NCBI GenBank assembly: GCA_028023455.1
Contig: JAQFVV010006231.1
Span: 8,940,036 to 9,004,035, forward strand
Origin: Epiperipatus broadwayi
Taxonomy: Eukaryota > Onychophora > Udeonychophora > Euonychophora > Peripatidae
Direction of reading: 5' to 3'
Length of the DNA: 64,000 bases
The stretch's first letter is position 1. Every line of letters begins with the position of its first letter. The notes under the pieces are model-generated. The model ran no database searches. It saw only the letters and a program-made list of their open reading frames with translations, and was not told where the DNA came from. Positions 23,574 to 35,942 of the stretch are shown one piece after another. Made by a program: the position numbers and the translations under genes.

Positions 23574-25010
23574 TATCATCATCATCAACCATTATCAATC
23601 CACTGCAGGATGAAGGTCTCTCCAAGTTCAATCCATCTTCTCTGATCTGTAGCTTCTCTTCTCTACATCACCCATACACACTTACTTCTTTCATTCATCC
23701 ATCTAACATGTGGGCTCTTTCTGGGTCTTTTACAATCTCTTGGAACCCCTACACACTTTCTTATTTCATTCATCCATCTAACATGTGGTCTCTTTCTGGG
23801 TCTTTTACAATCTCTTGGAATCCACTTTAAGATTTCAATTGTCCATCTATTATCATCTTTTCTAGCAATATGTCCAGCCCAACTCCATTTCAATCTTTTA
23901 ATTTTTTTCAGTGAGATCAGTAACATCTGTTTGTTCTCTTACCCATACATTGCATTTTCGATCTCTTCTTGTTACTCCCAACATGCATCTCTCCGTACTT
24001 CTTTGAGTAGTCTGAAGTCTCTGTATTGCTCTTCTATTAAGTGTCCAAGTCTCAGATCCATAAGTAAGAACTGGTAAAGCACATTTATTAAAAACCTTCC
24101 TTTTCAAACACATAGGCATATTTCCTTTCAGTATCAAGTTATTTCTATCAAAAGCACTCCAACCAAGTTTAATTCTATGATTATAATTTCATCCATTATG
24201 TTTCCATCTGTATTAATAATCTGACCAAGGTATTTATAACCGTTAACTTCTTTTAACACATCATAATCAATTTTTATTTTCATATTTTGAGAAAATCCAC
24301 TAAACATTACATTAGTCTTTTTAACATTTATCTTTAGTCCTACTTTCATCTGATAACTCCTGCAACATTTCCTGCAGCTCTAAAGCATTATTTGCAAAAA
24401 CAACTACATCATCTGCAAAATCTAAATGACTTAAATAATCTCCATTCGCTTTCACTCCTTTAGCTTCCCATTTTAATCCATAAAATATTTCTTGCAGCAC
24501 TGCTGTAAAAAGTTTTGGAGATATGGAGTCACCCTGTCTTACACCCTTCTCAATGTGGACTTTCCTAGTATAATTATGTAAATCTAATTGTTGCTGTTGT
24601 ATTTTTATAAATATTTTTTAAAATATGACAATATCCTGGATCTATACCTTGGTGATCCAATTGTTTAATCACTAAAGAAATGTTTATAGAATCAAATGCC
24701 TTTTCATAATCTACAAATCTAAAGCATAATGGCAATTCATATTTATTTGTCTTTTCTATAACTTCTCTCAATACCTGAATGTGATTTACTATACTAAAAC
24801 CACTTTTAAATCCAGCTTGTTCTTTTGGTTGGTGGAAATCCAATGTTCTCTGTAGATTAGTTGTAATTATCTTGGTAAAAATTGTATAAAACTGATAAAA
24901 GGCCGATAGATCTGTAATTTCTAATATCTTCTTTATCACCTTTTTTAAATGTTAATATTAATACTGCATTCTTCTAATGATCTGGTACATCTTTGCTATT
25001 AACTGAAAGG
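23574..25010 (-). pseudogene. 5'-truncated RTE-type LINE
   Basis: Minus-strand non-LTR retrotransposon. Translating in several frames gives, in order: LILTFKKGDKEDIRNYRSIG (RT entry), IFTKIITTNL, EQAGFKSGFS, LCFRFVDYEKAFDSI (catalytic block A, with VDYEKAFD), GLKINVKKTNVMF, NGYKYLGQIINTDG, LTYGSETWTLNRRAIQRLQ and LKWSWAGHIARKDDNRW. This order is characteristic of RTE/BovB-like RT proteins. The minus-strand 3' end finishes in a short GAT/TGA repeat (plus strand ATCATCATCATCAACC at ~23575), typical of RTE tails. Frameshifts and stops make it dead; the endonuclease is missing. It is absent from repeat B, so it inserted after A and B separated. The 250 bp from 25010 to 25260 is also absent from B; its origin is unclear. 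Confidence 0.85.
23691..23840. repeat. 75-bp in-frame tandem duplication in the LINE tail
   Basis: TCATTCATCCATCTAACATG recurs 75 bp apart (23691 and 23766), duplicating 25 residues of the C-terminal RT peptide (PRDCKRPRK.PHVRWMNE). A few differences separate the copies. Confidence 0.9.
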
Positions 25011-26329
25011 AGACCCTTTGATTCCTCTTGGAGGCCTTAAAGCAACCAAGTAGGGCAAATTCCTAATGTCCACTCCATACATTCTTGTCGTTGCAGCTGT
25101 TATTATTACTATGTGATTATTCATATAGTATACGAACATGGATGGGCTGCTCACCAACACGTATTAGCCAGCTTGATGAGTTTATTGGCTTTTTACTTCT
25201 TAAGATCAAGAAACACCATGGTCTTTCTTCTCAGTTGCCTGATAAGGTAGAATGAATGTTTGTGTAAATGATAATAATATCAATACATTTATGTATATAT
25301 AAATGGTCTTTATGAGAACAAACACTAATAAAATTCTTATAAAGCATTCATTATGTTCTTTGTATATACCACATATATATTAGATATATGTATTAAAACA
25401 AACAAAAAGATAACTTTATGGATTGTTGGTTTATCATGACAACCTCCTCCAAAAAAAAAACGTGGACATTAATTTTTTTTTTAAAAACTTAATTATTTTG
25501 ATTGATCTTTTTTTTTTTTACTAAGAGTTTAGGTTTAATTCTTCTTGCCTCAGATTAACATAGCCACTTATCTTTATTTGACGAATGCTCGATGTTTATG
25601 AATAATGAAAGTTGACATTCCGTAAAGCTTCCTTTCTGCTTGTTAAACTAAGATGAACTAACAGATGTAACAAAGTTATTTCAGATATTTTTACCATTAG
25701 AATTCTCATCTTAATTTCAGGACAGGTATAGCGATTCATTTTTAAAATAATTTTTCCTTTCAGGTACATGCTTGTCATTAAATTTTTTTTTCTCCTTCAG
25801 ATGGTAATTAGTTGTAGAGATTTAGATCAAAAGGGAATCAAATCCTTCAGCTAGCAAGTCCCATTAATTAAAATTTAGGCAGAAAGAGAAAGAAAAAAAA
25901 ATCAATAATAACAAATTTTGTTATTTCTTTTCATTTTAAATGATTGTCAATAATAATAATAATAAAATTAAGCATTTTCTTGCATCATTAATCATCATGG
26001 CATCCTAGCTTACACTTTCACTAGACAATAAAGATCTAAGATCTATTGTTAATATAACTCGATTTTTTTTTAAATTTATAGATATCTAAAATCTAAACAA
26101 TTCAGTATACACAATAAACAAACACATCTGTAAGTCATAAAAAAAATTTTAACAAACAAATTTTATTTTTATACATTTTTATATTTATAATCATTAGTAT
26201 TTCCCAAAGTGATTTTCATATAGTCGGGTTTATTTACTCTACATATATAATTATCATTGCCAAATCTACAATCATAACAAATGTATACCACAAAAGTGGG
26301 AGAAAACAAGAAAATAACAATAAACATAT

Positions 26330-28247
26330 ATAACAGTTCGGCAGAGACTTTTTCCCTATCTGTCATACCAGGGTGCCACTAGGCTATTAGAACCTAGAAA
26401 ATTTATAAAGTAGGCAGATACATATGGGTATGATTCACCTTTTATTGACCAATAGCCCTACCCACTAGCTCATGGAGGAGCTGACTTTTATAATATAACA
26501 TTTCAGACTTATTTTTAATTATATATTTCAAAGTATTATTAATAAAGATAAAATAATAAGTCACTGCCAACACTAATAAGACAAACATTTATTATCACAT
26601 CATAACATAAATAAAACAGATTTGAGGATTAGATTATTTAACATTATTAGATAGATTTAAATCCTGATATTTATCTTAATATGCACAGATGGAAATATTT
26701 ATATAATATAATATTTTATAGTGTTAAGCACAAATAGACTACATAGAATACGCATTTAAAGACTTTCAAATCATTTAACCTCTGGCTAAAAGTTCACAGC
26801 TAAACCAACTCTAGCTTACTGATACACTGATGTGATCAATGCAAAATGAAGATGTTAGCATCAAACCATGCTTGTAGGAATGTGCATTTAGTATATTATT
26901 TAAGAAGTGATTTTCGTCCAGCATAGGAATATGTCTGTCTGGCGAAGGAATCATATATATGAGCTGAGAAAGAAATGCTCCATATGGAGGCAGATCGGTC
27001 TTTACGATTTATAATCCTGATCCATAGAGTATAAGAAATCAAAGGTGTAGGAATCTCTATCATCAACAACAATGCGATGACTTCACTTTTTGGGCCATGC
27101 ATTAGGCTGTGTATTATGCCTTATATGCTAACGCGGCACAATAAAATGAGAATCTAATGTGCCTCCCCAGATTACATTTATAAAATGCCTGTATATCCCT
27201 TCACCAGCATCGATTCAGCTATGAAACGATTAGGCCAAAATTAACCTCACACAATCTAACCTAAACTTAATGAATCGATGTAACCATCTACACTTAATTT
27301 TAAATTTAGTTAACAAAGATGGAAATGATTGTAGCAAATGTTATACATAAAAAATAAATATTAATAAATAATTTAGAGTTCTTTTGCTTGACAGATAAGA
27401 GCTTATTTATAAATTACATTTAGGTTACTAATTGAAAGTTTAAGATAGCTATTTAAAAGTTCATATTGCATTCAAAAGTTTATACTTCCCGTGGTATATC
27501 TTAATGAATCCTCCAGATTGCGGCAGGTTTATTGAAGTCCATCATAGCTATTACATTTTGTATAGTGTTTTCTCCTTGGAGATGAAACTGCTGCTTGCCA
27601 TTTATTCAGCACTTGGGAGGCTGGCTCAGTCCATCCAAATAAGGGAAACGAAATCTGTTGCTTATGGCTGTGAAATATTTTTAACCGATAATCAATCACT
27701 AATCTTCCATTTTTTTGTATCCTTTTTTTTTTTTTTTAAATAATATTATGCCTCCTTTATCACCAAATTTTCGGATCCATCACTCCTGATGTTGCTCCAA
27801 TCTTGTTGGTCATGGAAGTTTTCCTTTCTGCACTGTGTGTTTGTTAGTAAGTTCATTGGCCAGTTTGCTACAAAGCAGGATACACCAAAATTTTTTAATT
27901 TTGATTTCTTATCTGACTTTCAATCGTTTAAGTGCCCCAAGGACCCATTTGCTTTACATTATTACATTTTAATAGAAAAATCATTTTCATCCTGCTAGTT
28001 TAAAAATAACTTTAAAATACATTAACAGCTTTTATTGTTCTTTTATCTTAAAATCCAATTTTTTGTTATTTTGGATTTTTAATTTTCCTTATTGCATTCT
28101 TTTAACTTTAAATAATTTAATTGTACTACCATCTGTGCATTTTATATCTTATTTGAATTTGAATTTTTTTTATATATCAATTTTATTTACGGATCTTTTT
28201 TTATATTTTTATTTTAAAATGATGTAACGGCATATATGTATTCCGTT
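26330..28247. mobile_element. ~1.9-kb insertion in repeat A, possible solo LTR
   Basis: Sequence present in A but missing from B. Flanks join as ...AACATATATA | AATATATACAAC... where B reads through ATATATGTATACAAC. The left edge reads TAACAGTTCGGCAG and the right edge TTCCGTTACA, compatible with degraded LTR termini (TGTAACAG...GTTACA), with AT-rich possible 5-bp duplications. The content is GC-richer than its surroundings near 26350-26480, 26900-27250 and 27490-27650. No RT or transposase peptide recognised. The last 28 bp form a TGTAACGG/CCGTTACA hairpin. Confidence 0.45.
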
Positions 28248-28569
28248 ACAATATATACAACAAAATTGAATTGAGATAATAATCGAAGAGAAAAAAAAAT
28301 TCAACATTTTTTTACTACAAAAAAAAAAAATCACAGTTTTAGAAAGGAAAATATATACATCAAACTAATAAAAATATTCATTTTCCTTTGCAAATAAATA
28401 ATTCAAAATATGCATAATCAAAAATAAATGTCTCTGCTTTCTTACATTTTGTTCTATCAGTATCTGTATATACATTTTATTTTAGCATATATATACTGAT
28501 ATTATCGACTGCAAAGGTGGATCATACCAATCTTCACAATTTTCTCTTAACAAAAAAAGAAATTATATA

Positions 28570-29401
28570 CAGGAATCCCTTGATTAGTGCAGTTAATGAA
28601 TCTTCCATTTATACCTCATATATTAAAACCACACTAATCAAACTTAAAAACCTATGGGAATAATTTTAATGAATTCTGGAAAAAATAAAAAAATGGTAAA
28701 AAGATCCTTTATTTGCTCACAATGCACATAGATATACTGAAATATACAATTAATGAATTATTAATTGATTTATTGAAAAAAGAAGTAGATTTAAATTTTA
28801 TTTTTTAGAAAGAAAAAAAATCTAACATCACTTGAACAGTCATAGCTTTTTTCCTTTCATCAATAATATTGTGATAACACTTAATTTATGTATCTAGCAC
28901 TGGCTGCTTCCCCTGTTAATTTAATATTTCTTATGCTGGATTGACCTTTAAAATTTTGTAGCCAGCCTTTACTAGCAGAAAATGTTGAAGTATCTCCTTG
29001 ATGTTTTTCTTTTTTCAATGAAGAAAAAAGGTTTAAAACTTTAATCCTGATGTTATTTTCATCAATAGAAATGCGCTTCTGATTACAATCTTCCAACCAT
29101 GTGAAAAACAAATCTTCCATTTCAATCATCAACAGACTTCTATTTCTAGTATATTGCATATTTACTGATGCATATGCCATGTTGCCTTTTTCCTGGTACT
29201 CATTTGCTTTGTTCAAAATGGTGTGTATTGTTGACTTGATGTTAGCTTTGCTTTCACCATTATCAAATCATTTAATAACACCAAGTTTAGTATCTAAAGT
29301 GATGAGTTTTTGTTTAGTCCCTTTTTTTGTGTCCATGGCTATGGAGGGTGATTTAAAAAGAAAAAAACAATAGGAAAATTGCATTAATCAAGGGATTCTT
29401 G
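28570..29401 (-). mobile_element. internally deleted Tigger/pogo-type DNA transposon
   Basis: 832-bp element with inverted ends (CAGGAATCCCTTGATTAGTG / CAAGAATCCCTTGATTAATG) and TA at both borders (28568-28569 and 29402-29403), the Tc1/mariner-pogo target preference. It retains only the N-terminal part of a Tigger transposase, so it is a nonautonomous deletion derivative. Confidence 0.88.
28884..29336 (-). pseudogene. Tigger-type transposase N-terminal fragment
   Basis: Starting at an ATG at 29336, the frame reads MDTKKGTKQKLITLDTKLG, then a stop in the place of the Arg of the usual VIKRFxxGE motif, then the pogo HTH/CENP-B-like DNA-binding segment (ANIKSTIHTILNKANEY...). The CENP-B-type HTH follows (LLMIEMEDLFFTWLEDCNQK...), ending with the hallmark WLQNFKGQSSIRNIKLTGEA and a stop. 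The DDE catalytic domain is entirely missing. The in-frame TGA confirms decay. Confidence 0.88.
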
Positions 29402-30116
29402 TACATATACATTATTTTCATTGACAATTGGAGGCTGCAACTTAACTTTTCAAAAAAATAACTGTATGAATTCTTTAAGTTAATCATCCCTCTTCATATC
29501 TAACTTATTAAGGACAACCTTCAAAATTTAAATAAATTCATTTCAACATCAGGCCTTAATATAGCTGCAAACAAAAAATAATAAGCCATCACTTTATTCT
29601 GCCTCTAAATCATATTAGCTATGTCAATGGAATCATGTCCATTGATTATTCAAAATACAATCTCATTAATAAGCCCTGACATTAACAAATTCACATTAAA
29701 AAAAAAAGTTTGAAGCATTGTGTGATGCCAAATGGCACATAAAGTGTAAATGTTTGAAACTCTTTTGTGAACTAAGTCACTCATTTACAAAAAGAAATAA
29801 TAATTAGCAGGGGGGAATGTTTATCCATCATTAGATTTACATTACAATCTTTCAATTTCCTTTAGGAATATTGCAACAAGACCTATGAGATGAGGACAGG
29901 TTTGTGTTAAATTGATGCTGGCCCTTCATGATACATCAGCCTGAAGTTCCTAGCATTGTATGTCTGCCCTTTCAGCCCATCTGGTATACCTATTATATAA
30001 GCCTTCACTTCAACCTTTTTCTCATCCTGTAAAGTCCTTCATAGATGTTGAAAAACTTTTGATACTGATTGGTCCTGTGGGTGACTAACATGGGGTTCAA
30101 TTCAATTTCACTTGGG

Positions 30117-30296
30117 AACTAACTTATTATTATACAACAACTCAATAAATAACAGTTTACAATATAATAACATTCTTTCATAATAATATAGAACTTGGAG
30201 ACATGTAACTAACTTATTATTATACAACAACTCAAAAAATAACAGTTTACAATATAATAACATTCTTTCATAATAATATAGAACTTGGAGACATGT
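30117..30296. repeat. 90-bp tandem duplication
   Basis: 30117-30206 and 30207-30296 differ at one base (CAATAAAT vs CAAAAAAT): a recent tandem duplication. Confidence 0.95.
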
Positions 30297-30404
30297 ATAA
30301 TTTCTTCAGACATAATGAAGATTAGTAACTTGAGACTTATAATTCCAAATTTGATTCTGAATGAATATTTGAAAAATAAGTTAAAAACATTACACCCTTT
30401 AGAT

Positions 30405-30893
30405 CAGTGTTCTTCAACCCTTGGTCCGCAGCCCTGTGCCAGGCCGCGGAACTTTTCTGCAGGTCCGCGTGCTAGACAGGCAGTAAAAAGTTTGTAATAA
30501 TAAATAATAAGAGTTTAAACTATAAATTAATATAGCCAATTTTTATTTATTTTTTCATCTCATTTTTACCCAATTAAAAAAAAAAAAAAACAGAACGAAA
30601 ACAAAATCTAATCAATCATTCATAAATTAATTTGTTTTTCTAGTTATCACAGATGTTTATGAGGGGGGGGGGGTAGAATTAAATTTTTTATTATTTTTCT
30701 AAAAAAATTAAAAAAAAAGTTTTTTATTATATAAACTCCATATATATATATATAAAACATTATCTTATATATTTAACATTGTTGTTTTGATCAGTTATAA
30801 CAATTATGCTTATCTTTAAGAAAATTTATCTATAGACTTCTGCCGGTCTGCGAAATCTTATCTTTATTTTTGCTGGTCCGCGTAAGACCACTG
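30405..30893. mobile_element. nonautonomous hAT element with perfect 8-bp TSD
   Basis: 489-bp element flanked by CTTTAGAT at 30397-30404 and 30894-30901. Ends are CAGTGTTCTTCAACCCTTGG and, inverted, CAGTGGTCTTACGCGGACC, typical hAT CAGTG...CACTG termini. GGTCCGCG motifs recur near both ends. It contains an 11- to 13-base G run at ~30663. No transposase. Confidence 0.93.
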
Positions 30894-30920
30894 CTTTAGA
30901 TAACTTAGGATTAAAACAGT

Positions 30921-31024
30921 TAACTTTTAAAATATTCAAAAATCTAGTCTACATAATAAATAAAAATTTTATTAACTTTTAAAATATTCAAAAATATAGT
31001 CTACATAATAAATAAAAATTTTAT
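30921..31024. repeat. 52-bp tandem duplication
   Basis: 30921-30972 and 30973-31024 are nearly identical (TAACTTTTAAAATATTC...TTTTAT), one substitution seen. Confidence 0.93.
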
Positions 31025-31878
31025 TAAGAATAACTGCCTCTATTTTCTTTACATTCTATTATCGTTTTTTCTTCAATTTCCTCTTGTTAGGGTATTTATA
31101 GAATAAGTCATAACCATCGTATCAATGATATGAATTTCTACCAGAATATTTATTATTTAATTCCGCTAAAAATATGACTTCCACATACCATGTGAAAGTA
31201 TAACTGCCCTTTTCTCTATGAAGTAAAGACTTATAGTTTGCATCTTTTATTACATTTGGCAATATACTCAATTTCTAAAATTCGTATTGTCATAAATCAA
31301 ACATCTTGCATTTGCTTTAAGACTACAGAATGATAAGAGCTAAACCTATCCATAACGTTTTGCCATTTCAAATAGTTTATTGCAATTACATGTACTCATA
31401 AAAATCTCACGCATTTAGAGCCACATAAATACATGCTATTTGTAAACTTCTTATGAAAACCTAGTTCATGCAACAGTCATGCACCTTCTTCAGCCTTACA
31501 ATTTCTTTTACCAAAATTAAGATTATTACATTCATGACCATTGTATAAATAAAACTTGTCAAGATTTTTTAAATTTATCATGACACTTTTTTTTAAATAA
31601 AATTTATCTATATATTTCTCATGAAATTTAATTTCAGGTAGCAATCTTGAGTTTTCAATTACTTTAATTAAACCTCTCTGTTACTAAAGTTCTTACATCT
31701 GTAGTCCATGAAAATAAAACTGCTGAGCTTTTAAAATTCCAGAGCCATTAATTCTGCAGATATTATCTAAATAAGAGATCACTACTTAGAGAAGGTCTAT
31801 CACTATCCCTTTCATCTTGAATCCCTTCAAAATGATCATTTAATATCTTTGAGACTGTGATTCATAACTTCTTTATGT

Positions 31879-32397
31879 CTATCTAAATGATTTATCAATC
31901 ATTTGACTGAATGCCTTACATTCTACTCTGAATGCAATGACTTCAGCTCTAAACTCTTTCAAACCTGTGGTGAATTTGGTCCCTAATTCTTCAAATTTAC
32001 TACCTATTTCTGCTTTTAAATCTTTTCTACTAGCATCTAATTTAAGATTGAATTCAGCCTTCAACTCCACAGAAATAGTATCTATCTTGGCAGAACTACT
32101 ATCTACCTTTGCATTTACTGCCTTCATTTCAGCAGAACTAGTATCTATCTTGGCATTTACTGCTTTCAATTCGGCAGAACTACTATTTATCTTAACAGAA
32201 TTCGCATCTATTTTTGCATTTAATTCAGCAGAACTAGTATCTATCTTAGTAGAACCAATATCTATCTTTGCATTTAATACAATATAACTATTATTTAACT
32301 TCGCACATAATTTATTTTTCATCTGCTTACATTTATTTTTTATTTCCCACATCATATTCATCAGGTCAGACAAACTAATGCCCTTCCTACATTTCAT
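31879..32397 (-). CDS. unknown ORF with repeated coiled-coil-like motif
   Basis: 172-aa ORF from an ATG at 32397. I do not recognise a family. After a Lys-rich start (MKCRKGISLSDLMNMMWEIK) it has six or so degenerate repeats of ~10-14 residues around SSAELKA(VN)AKIDT, then a helical, charged tail (LDASRKDLKAEIGSKFEELG...). The pattern predicts a long amphipathic helix. It lies antisense to CKAP5, between direct repeats A and B and next to B's inner edge, the place a gag gene would take if A and B are LTRs read on the minus strand. A gag N-terminal coiled coil is therefore one possibility; expansion of a noncoding repeat is another. Lack of stops over 172 codons in such AT-rich DNA suggests recent coding history. 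Confidence 0.5.
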   Translation of the reverse strand: MKCRKGISLSDLMNMMWEIKNKCKQMKNKLCAKLNNSYIVLNAKIDIGSTKIDTSSAELNAKIDANSVKINSSSAELKAVNAKIDTSSAEMKAVNAKVDSSSAKIDTISVELKAEFNLKLDASRKDLKAEIGSKFEELGTKFTTGLKEFRAEVIAFRVECKAFSQMIDKSFR

Positions 32398-32806
32398 TTA
32401 TATTATCCATAATACCTAATACTAAGATTAGTCTATTATAAATTTCGATGCTTTAAAGATATGTATATATAAAACAAATTTTTTTTTTTTCAATGTATAC
32501 TTACATAAACTATCTGGGAATTTTGTCACCTTTTGCCTATATCTAAACAAAAATCACCATACAAAGTTTGCATAAAAAAAAAATAGAGAAAACAAACAAC
32601 CCTATCATTAAACTTTTATTTATCTCCAATAAGGTTATACTTACAAACATTATTTTAAAGTATTTTCTAAACATTAATGGCACAAACATGGATCAAAAGA
32701 AAATTACTATTTCATCGACATTTTTTAAAATTATGCGAATCACCAAATCATGAAAAAAAAAATACATTTACATTCATAGCAATACTGAGATTTAATATTT
32801 CATGGC

Positions 32807-32824
32807 CTCAAGATGGTTGCACCA
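32807..32824 (-). other. candidate primer-binding site beside repeat B
   Basis: The minus strand reads TGGTGCAACCATCTTGAG, 3 nt inside repeat B's inner edge. It begins with the TGG expected opposite a tRNA CCA end. A second copy of the TTGCACCAAAT part lies within the repeat, which weakens the case. Confidence 0.3.
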
Positions 32825-32862
32825 AATTGTAATGGTATAGATGGGTAAAGTTTGACTTAATC

Positions 32863-33261
32863 CAGGGGTCCCCAACCTTTTTGCACTTAAGAGCACATTC
32901 TATAATACCGGCCAGGTGGCGGGCGCCATTTATTTTTTTTCAACCAGATGGCGGGCATCATTTATTTTTTTCAATGTAAATTTATAGTTGGATATTGTTA
33001 ATAATACACATAATGTACAAAAAAAATATTTATTTCAAAAATAAAATGTTAACATATAATTAACGTTTATATTTACGCTATAAAAGTATAGTATGCCTAC
33101 AATTTGATTACAATATAATACAATAATTTATAAGAAATTTTAAAAATTAAATTTATTTGTATCGGGTAAATAATTTTTTATTGTTTTTGGATAGCGGCGG
33201 GCACCCGTAAAGTGGTCTGTGGGCATCATGGTGCCCGCGGGCATAGGGTTGGGGACCCCTG
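32863..33261. mobile_element. nonautonomous hAT element in repeat B
   Basis: 399-bp element with perfect 15-bp ends CAGGGGTCCCCAACC...GGTTGGGGACCCCTG. It is flanked by ACTTAATC (32855-32862) and ACTTAATT (33262-33269). Repeat A keeps the unoccupied site with a single ACTTAATC at 22097-22104, direct proof of insertion. GC-rich subterminal repeats (GGCGGGC motifs) lie at both ends. No transposase. Confidence 0.95.
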
Positions 33262-35857
33262 ACTTAATTAATATGTTCTATGAATTGCACCAAATTGAAA
33301 TGATAAAATAAAAGGCAAAGAGCTTTATTAACAAATATACATCTCAAATGAAAGCTAAATTAGAATGGAACATCGGATCATAATGATATAATTTTTATTA
33401 TACCCCAAAGATTTGGTCAGCAAATTGTAATAATACAACAAAATTGAAATGTTCAGGTTTGCCCAATTATAATAATGTAAAAATAAAGAAATCGATATTT
33501 CAAGCTAAGTTAGTTCTTTAAATCTTATATAAAAGTTCCCTATTTCAAATTGATGCCCTTTAAATTCTATACATCTAGATCATCATTACAGAAAAGTGGC
33601 CTTTTAATTATATAATAAACAAATAGAGAACAAGAAGCTTTCTCAGCTGTGTGTTCAACTTTACTGGCAATTGATATAATGGCCTTGTTTTTGAAATGAC
33701 ACCTTCCAACTTATTAAATCAAACTCTTAACGTAAAAACCGTATTCAACATTATTATCGCTCTCAATACTTCAATAGCCTGCTCTCTGGCTTAGCATAGA
33801 AAACAGCGAGACTTGATTACTTGCCAAAATATAAAGTAGAAACAATGGGAATATTTTATTGAATCTAATTTATATCAACAAACAACTAAATATGAATAAT
33901 TTATTTAATATCTCTAAATCATTAATGTTCTGTAATATAACTACTGATTAATGTTTTCACAAGTGATTATTAGTGTTTAAATATTATCAGGGTAAAAATA
34001 ATTTAATTAACAACTCAAGTATTGCATAATGATCCCAAGTGTATTGATAAGTGATTAAAAAGGAAAAATTCACAAAGTCACTTTAACTAAAACAAATGGT
34101 ATATCTTTGTTTATGATCTGTATTCTCTTTTTCTTTTAAGACTGGCAATAACAATAACTTAACAAAGCATACTATCTATTTTTATTTTATAGGTTTTTCA
34201 CTTGATTTCTATGACATTCATATTTACAGCACTTGGTAACAATATGTTTATGAAGCTACATTTGTATCTGAGTGAAGACCATTATTGTTTAAGAATAAAT
34301 AAGATGCAATAATAATAATATCACTTGACAATATCAGATGATTCAAAATCAAAATACATTCTTTTTGGCAGAATCATACTAACTTTGCAATCAAAAAAAA
34401 AATATCAATTTTCTCCTTATACTATGTTAAATCTAAATATATATTTCCTAAATTACAACACTTCTGTTTTTTGAAGTGCCAAATGCAGATTTCTTATACT
34501 GATCCCTATTATGCTACAAATTATCCTTAATTCTGGACAAAACAATTGATATATTCTTCTATATCTTGTCTATTCTTCAGAATCTAATGAGAGATTTGTC
34601 ACTAAATTATAATAACTCAAAGAAATATCTTCATATAATAAACTCATAAATGATAGAGGTTCTTTTTGTTTATGTATATAAACACATAAAATATTAATGT
34701 AATAAACTACCTCTCAAGGCAGATCTTGATTATAGCTACAAACTATTCATCAAAAGAAAATGAATAATTTTTACTAATGATAATATCATCATTACATTTA
34801 TGTATGTATAAATGATCTTCACAAGAACAAACACTAATAAAATTCTTGTAAAGCATTCATTATGTACTATGTATTGTAACAATTTCCAATTAATATATAT
34901 AAGATTTGAAATTATTTAGATTATATAATAGAAATACATCTCTCTCAGGTGTGTGGCATATTTCAATCCCTATTTGGCATGCCATTTGTAACTATAATTT
35001 GTAACTATTTTAATATGTCACATTTGTAACCATAATAAATATTTAGATAGGGGAAATTATTAATTATTAGATATATGCCTATCCAATCTGTACCATTTGT
35101 AACTATATTAATTCATCATAGCATAGATAAAGAAATTATAGAATCACTGTGCCACTTGAAAATATCAGCATTAAAGATTCTTGGTATTTATTTATATATT
35201 GGGGCAGTCATTTGAACAATAAAACATACTGGCCATTGTCATCAAATAAAAATAATATTAAATATAGCAACTGAATAAAAGTACCCACTGTGAAATTCCT
35301 GGAGTGCCTTATGCTTATCTCCAATACTAGGTTCTTCTAACAAAGAATCCTTCCTATTCTTCTTTCCAAATATATAAGACCATTCATGGTCATATGCACA
35401 CACTGGTGCTATTCATGACAACTTATAAAATATATATATATATCTATAAAACTAATATTATGAAGTTGAAAAGGGATGATATCACTCTTTATTCAGTTTA
35501 GCTAAGTACATGTGTTTTCCCATGAGCGCCACTAGATTGTTTTCAATCTAGATAAGTATCTGTTTATAGTGTACTTGAGTTCAAACTCATTCAGTACATT
35601 TTTATTACACATGACTTGGATGACTAATGAAAAAAAATTGACATTCTTACATTTTATCTATATTGATAAAATTACAAGATCCCAATATTACCAAAGTTTA
35701 TACTATAAATCAAAGATTCTTATAGACATTGCTAGCTCATTAACGTATATTGATGAACAGACATGTATAATCCTATTAATGGCTTCCAAACAAGCATGTG
35801 AAGACCATTATTGATATTGATGGCCATTTAACTAGATTATTTATCACAATAAAGGTA

Positions 35858-35942
35858 ATAATGATGATGATGATAATAATATCATAATAATAATGATAAT
35901 AATAGTGATATCATAATAATGATTATAATAGTGATGATGATA
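35858..35942. repeat. GAT/AAT trinucleotide microsatellite
   Basis: Imperfect run of GAT and AAT units interspersed with ATC. Confidence 0.85.

Larger units (their letters stand above)
22070..28515. repeat. direct repeat A (~2.9-kb core with insertions)
   Basis: Aligns over its whole core, in the same orientation and by eye at roughly 80%, with repeat B (32828-40137). Landmarks appear in the same order in both: TTGACTTAATC, TTGCACCAAAT, GAGATTTGTCACTAAATTATA, AACAAACACTAATAAAATTCTT, GTTATTTCAGA.ATTTTTACC, CCAAATCTACAATCATAACA, TTTTAGAAAGGAAAAT. A is interrupted by an RTE LINE (from ~23574) and a ~1.9-kb segment (26330-28247). It may be an ancient long LTR or half of a segmental duplication. 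Confidence 0.85.

Noticed and set aside
31937-32287. Plus-strand 116-codon ORF opposite the coiled-coil ORF
   Set aside because: Mirror of the repeat periodicity on the other strand, with no initiation context; the minus-strand frame is longer and has helix-like composition.
35858-35942. CRISPR-like or regulatory array in GAT/AAT repeats
   Set aside because: Simple trinucleotide slippage repeat without spacers; the genome is eukaryotic.
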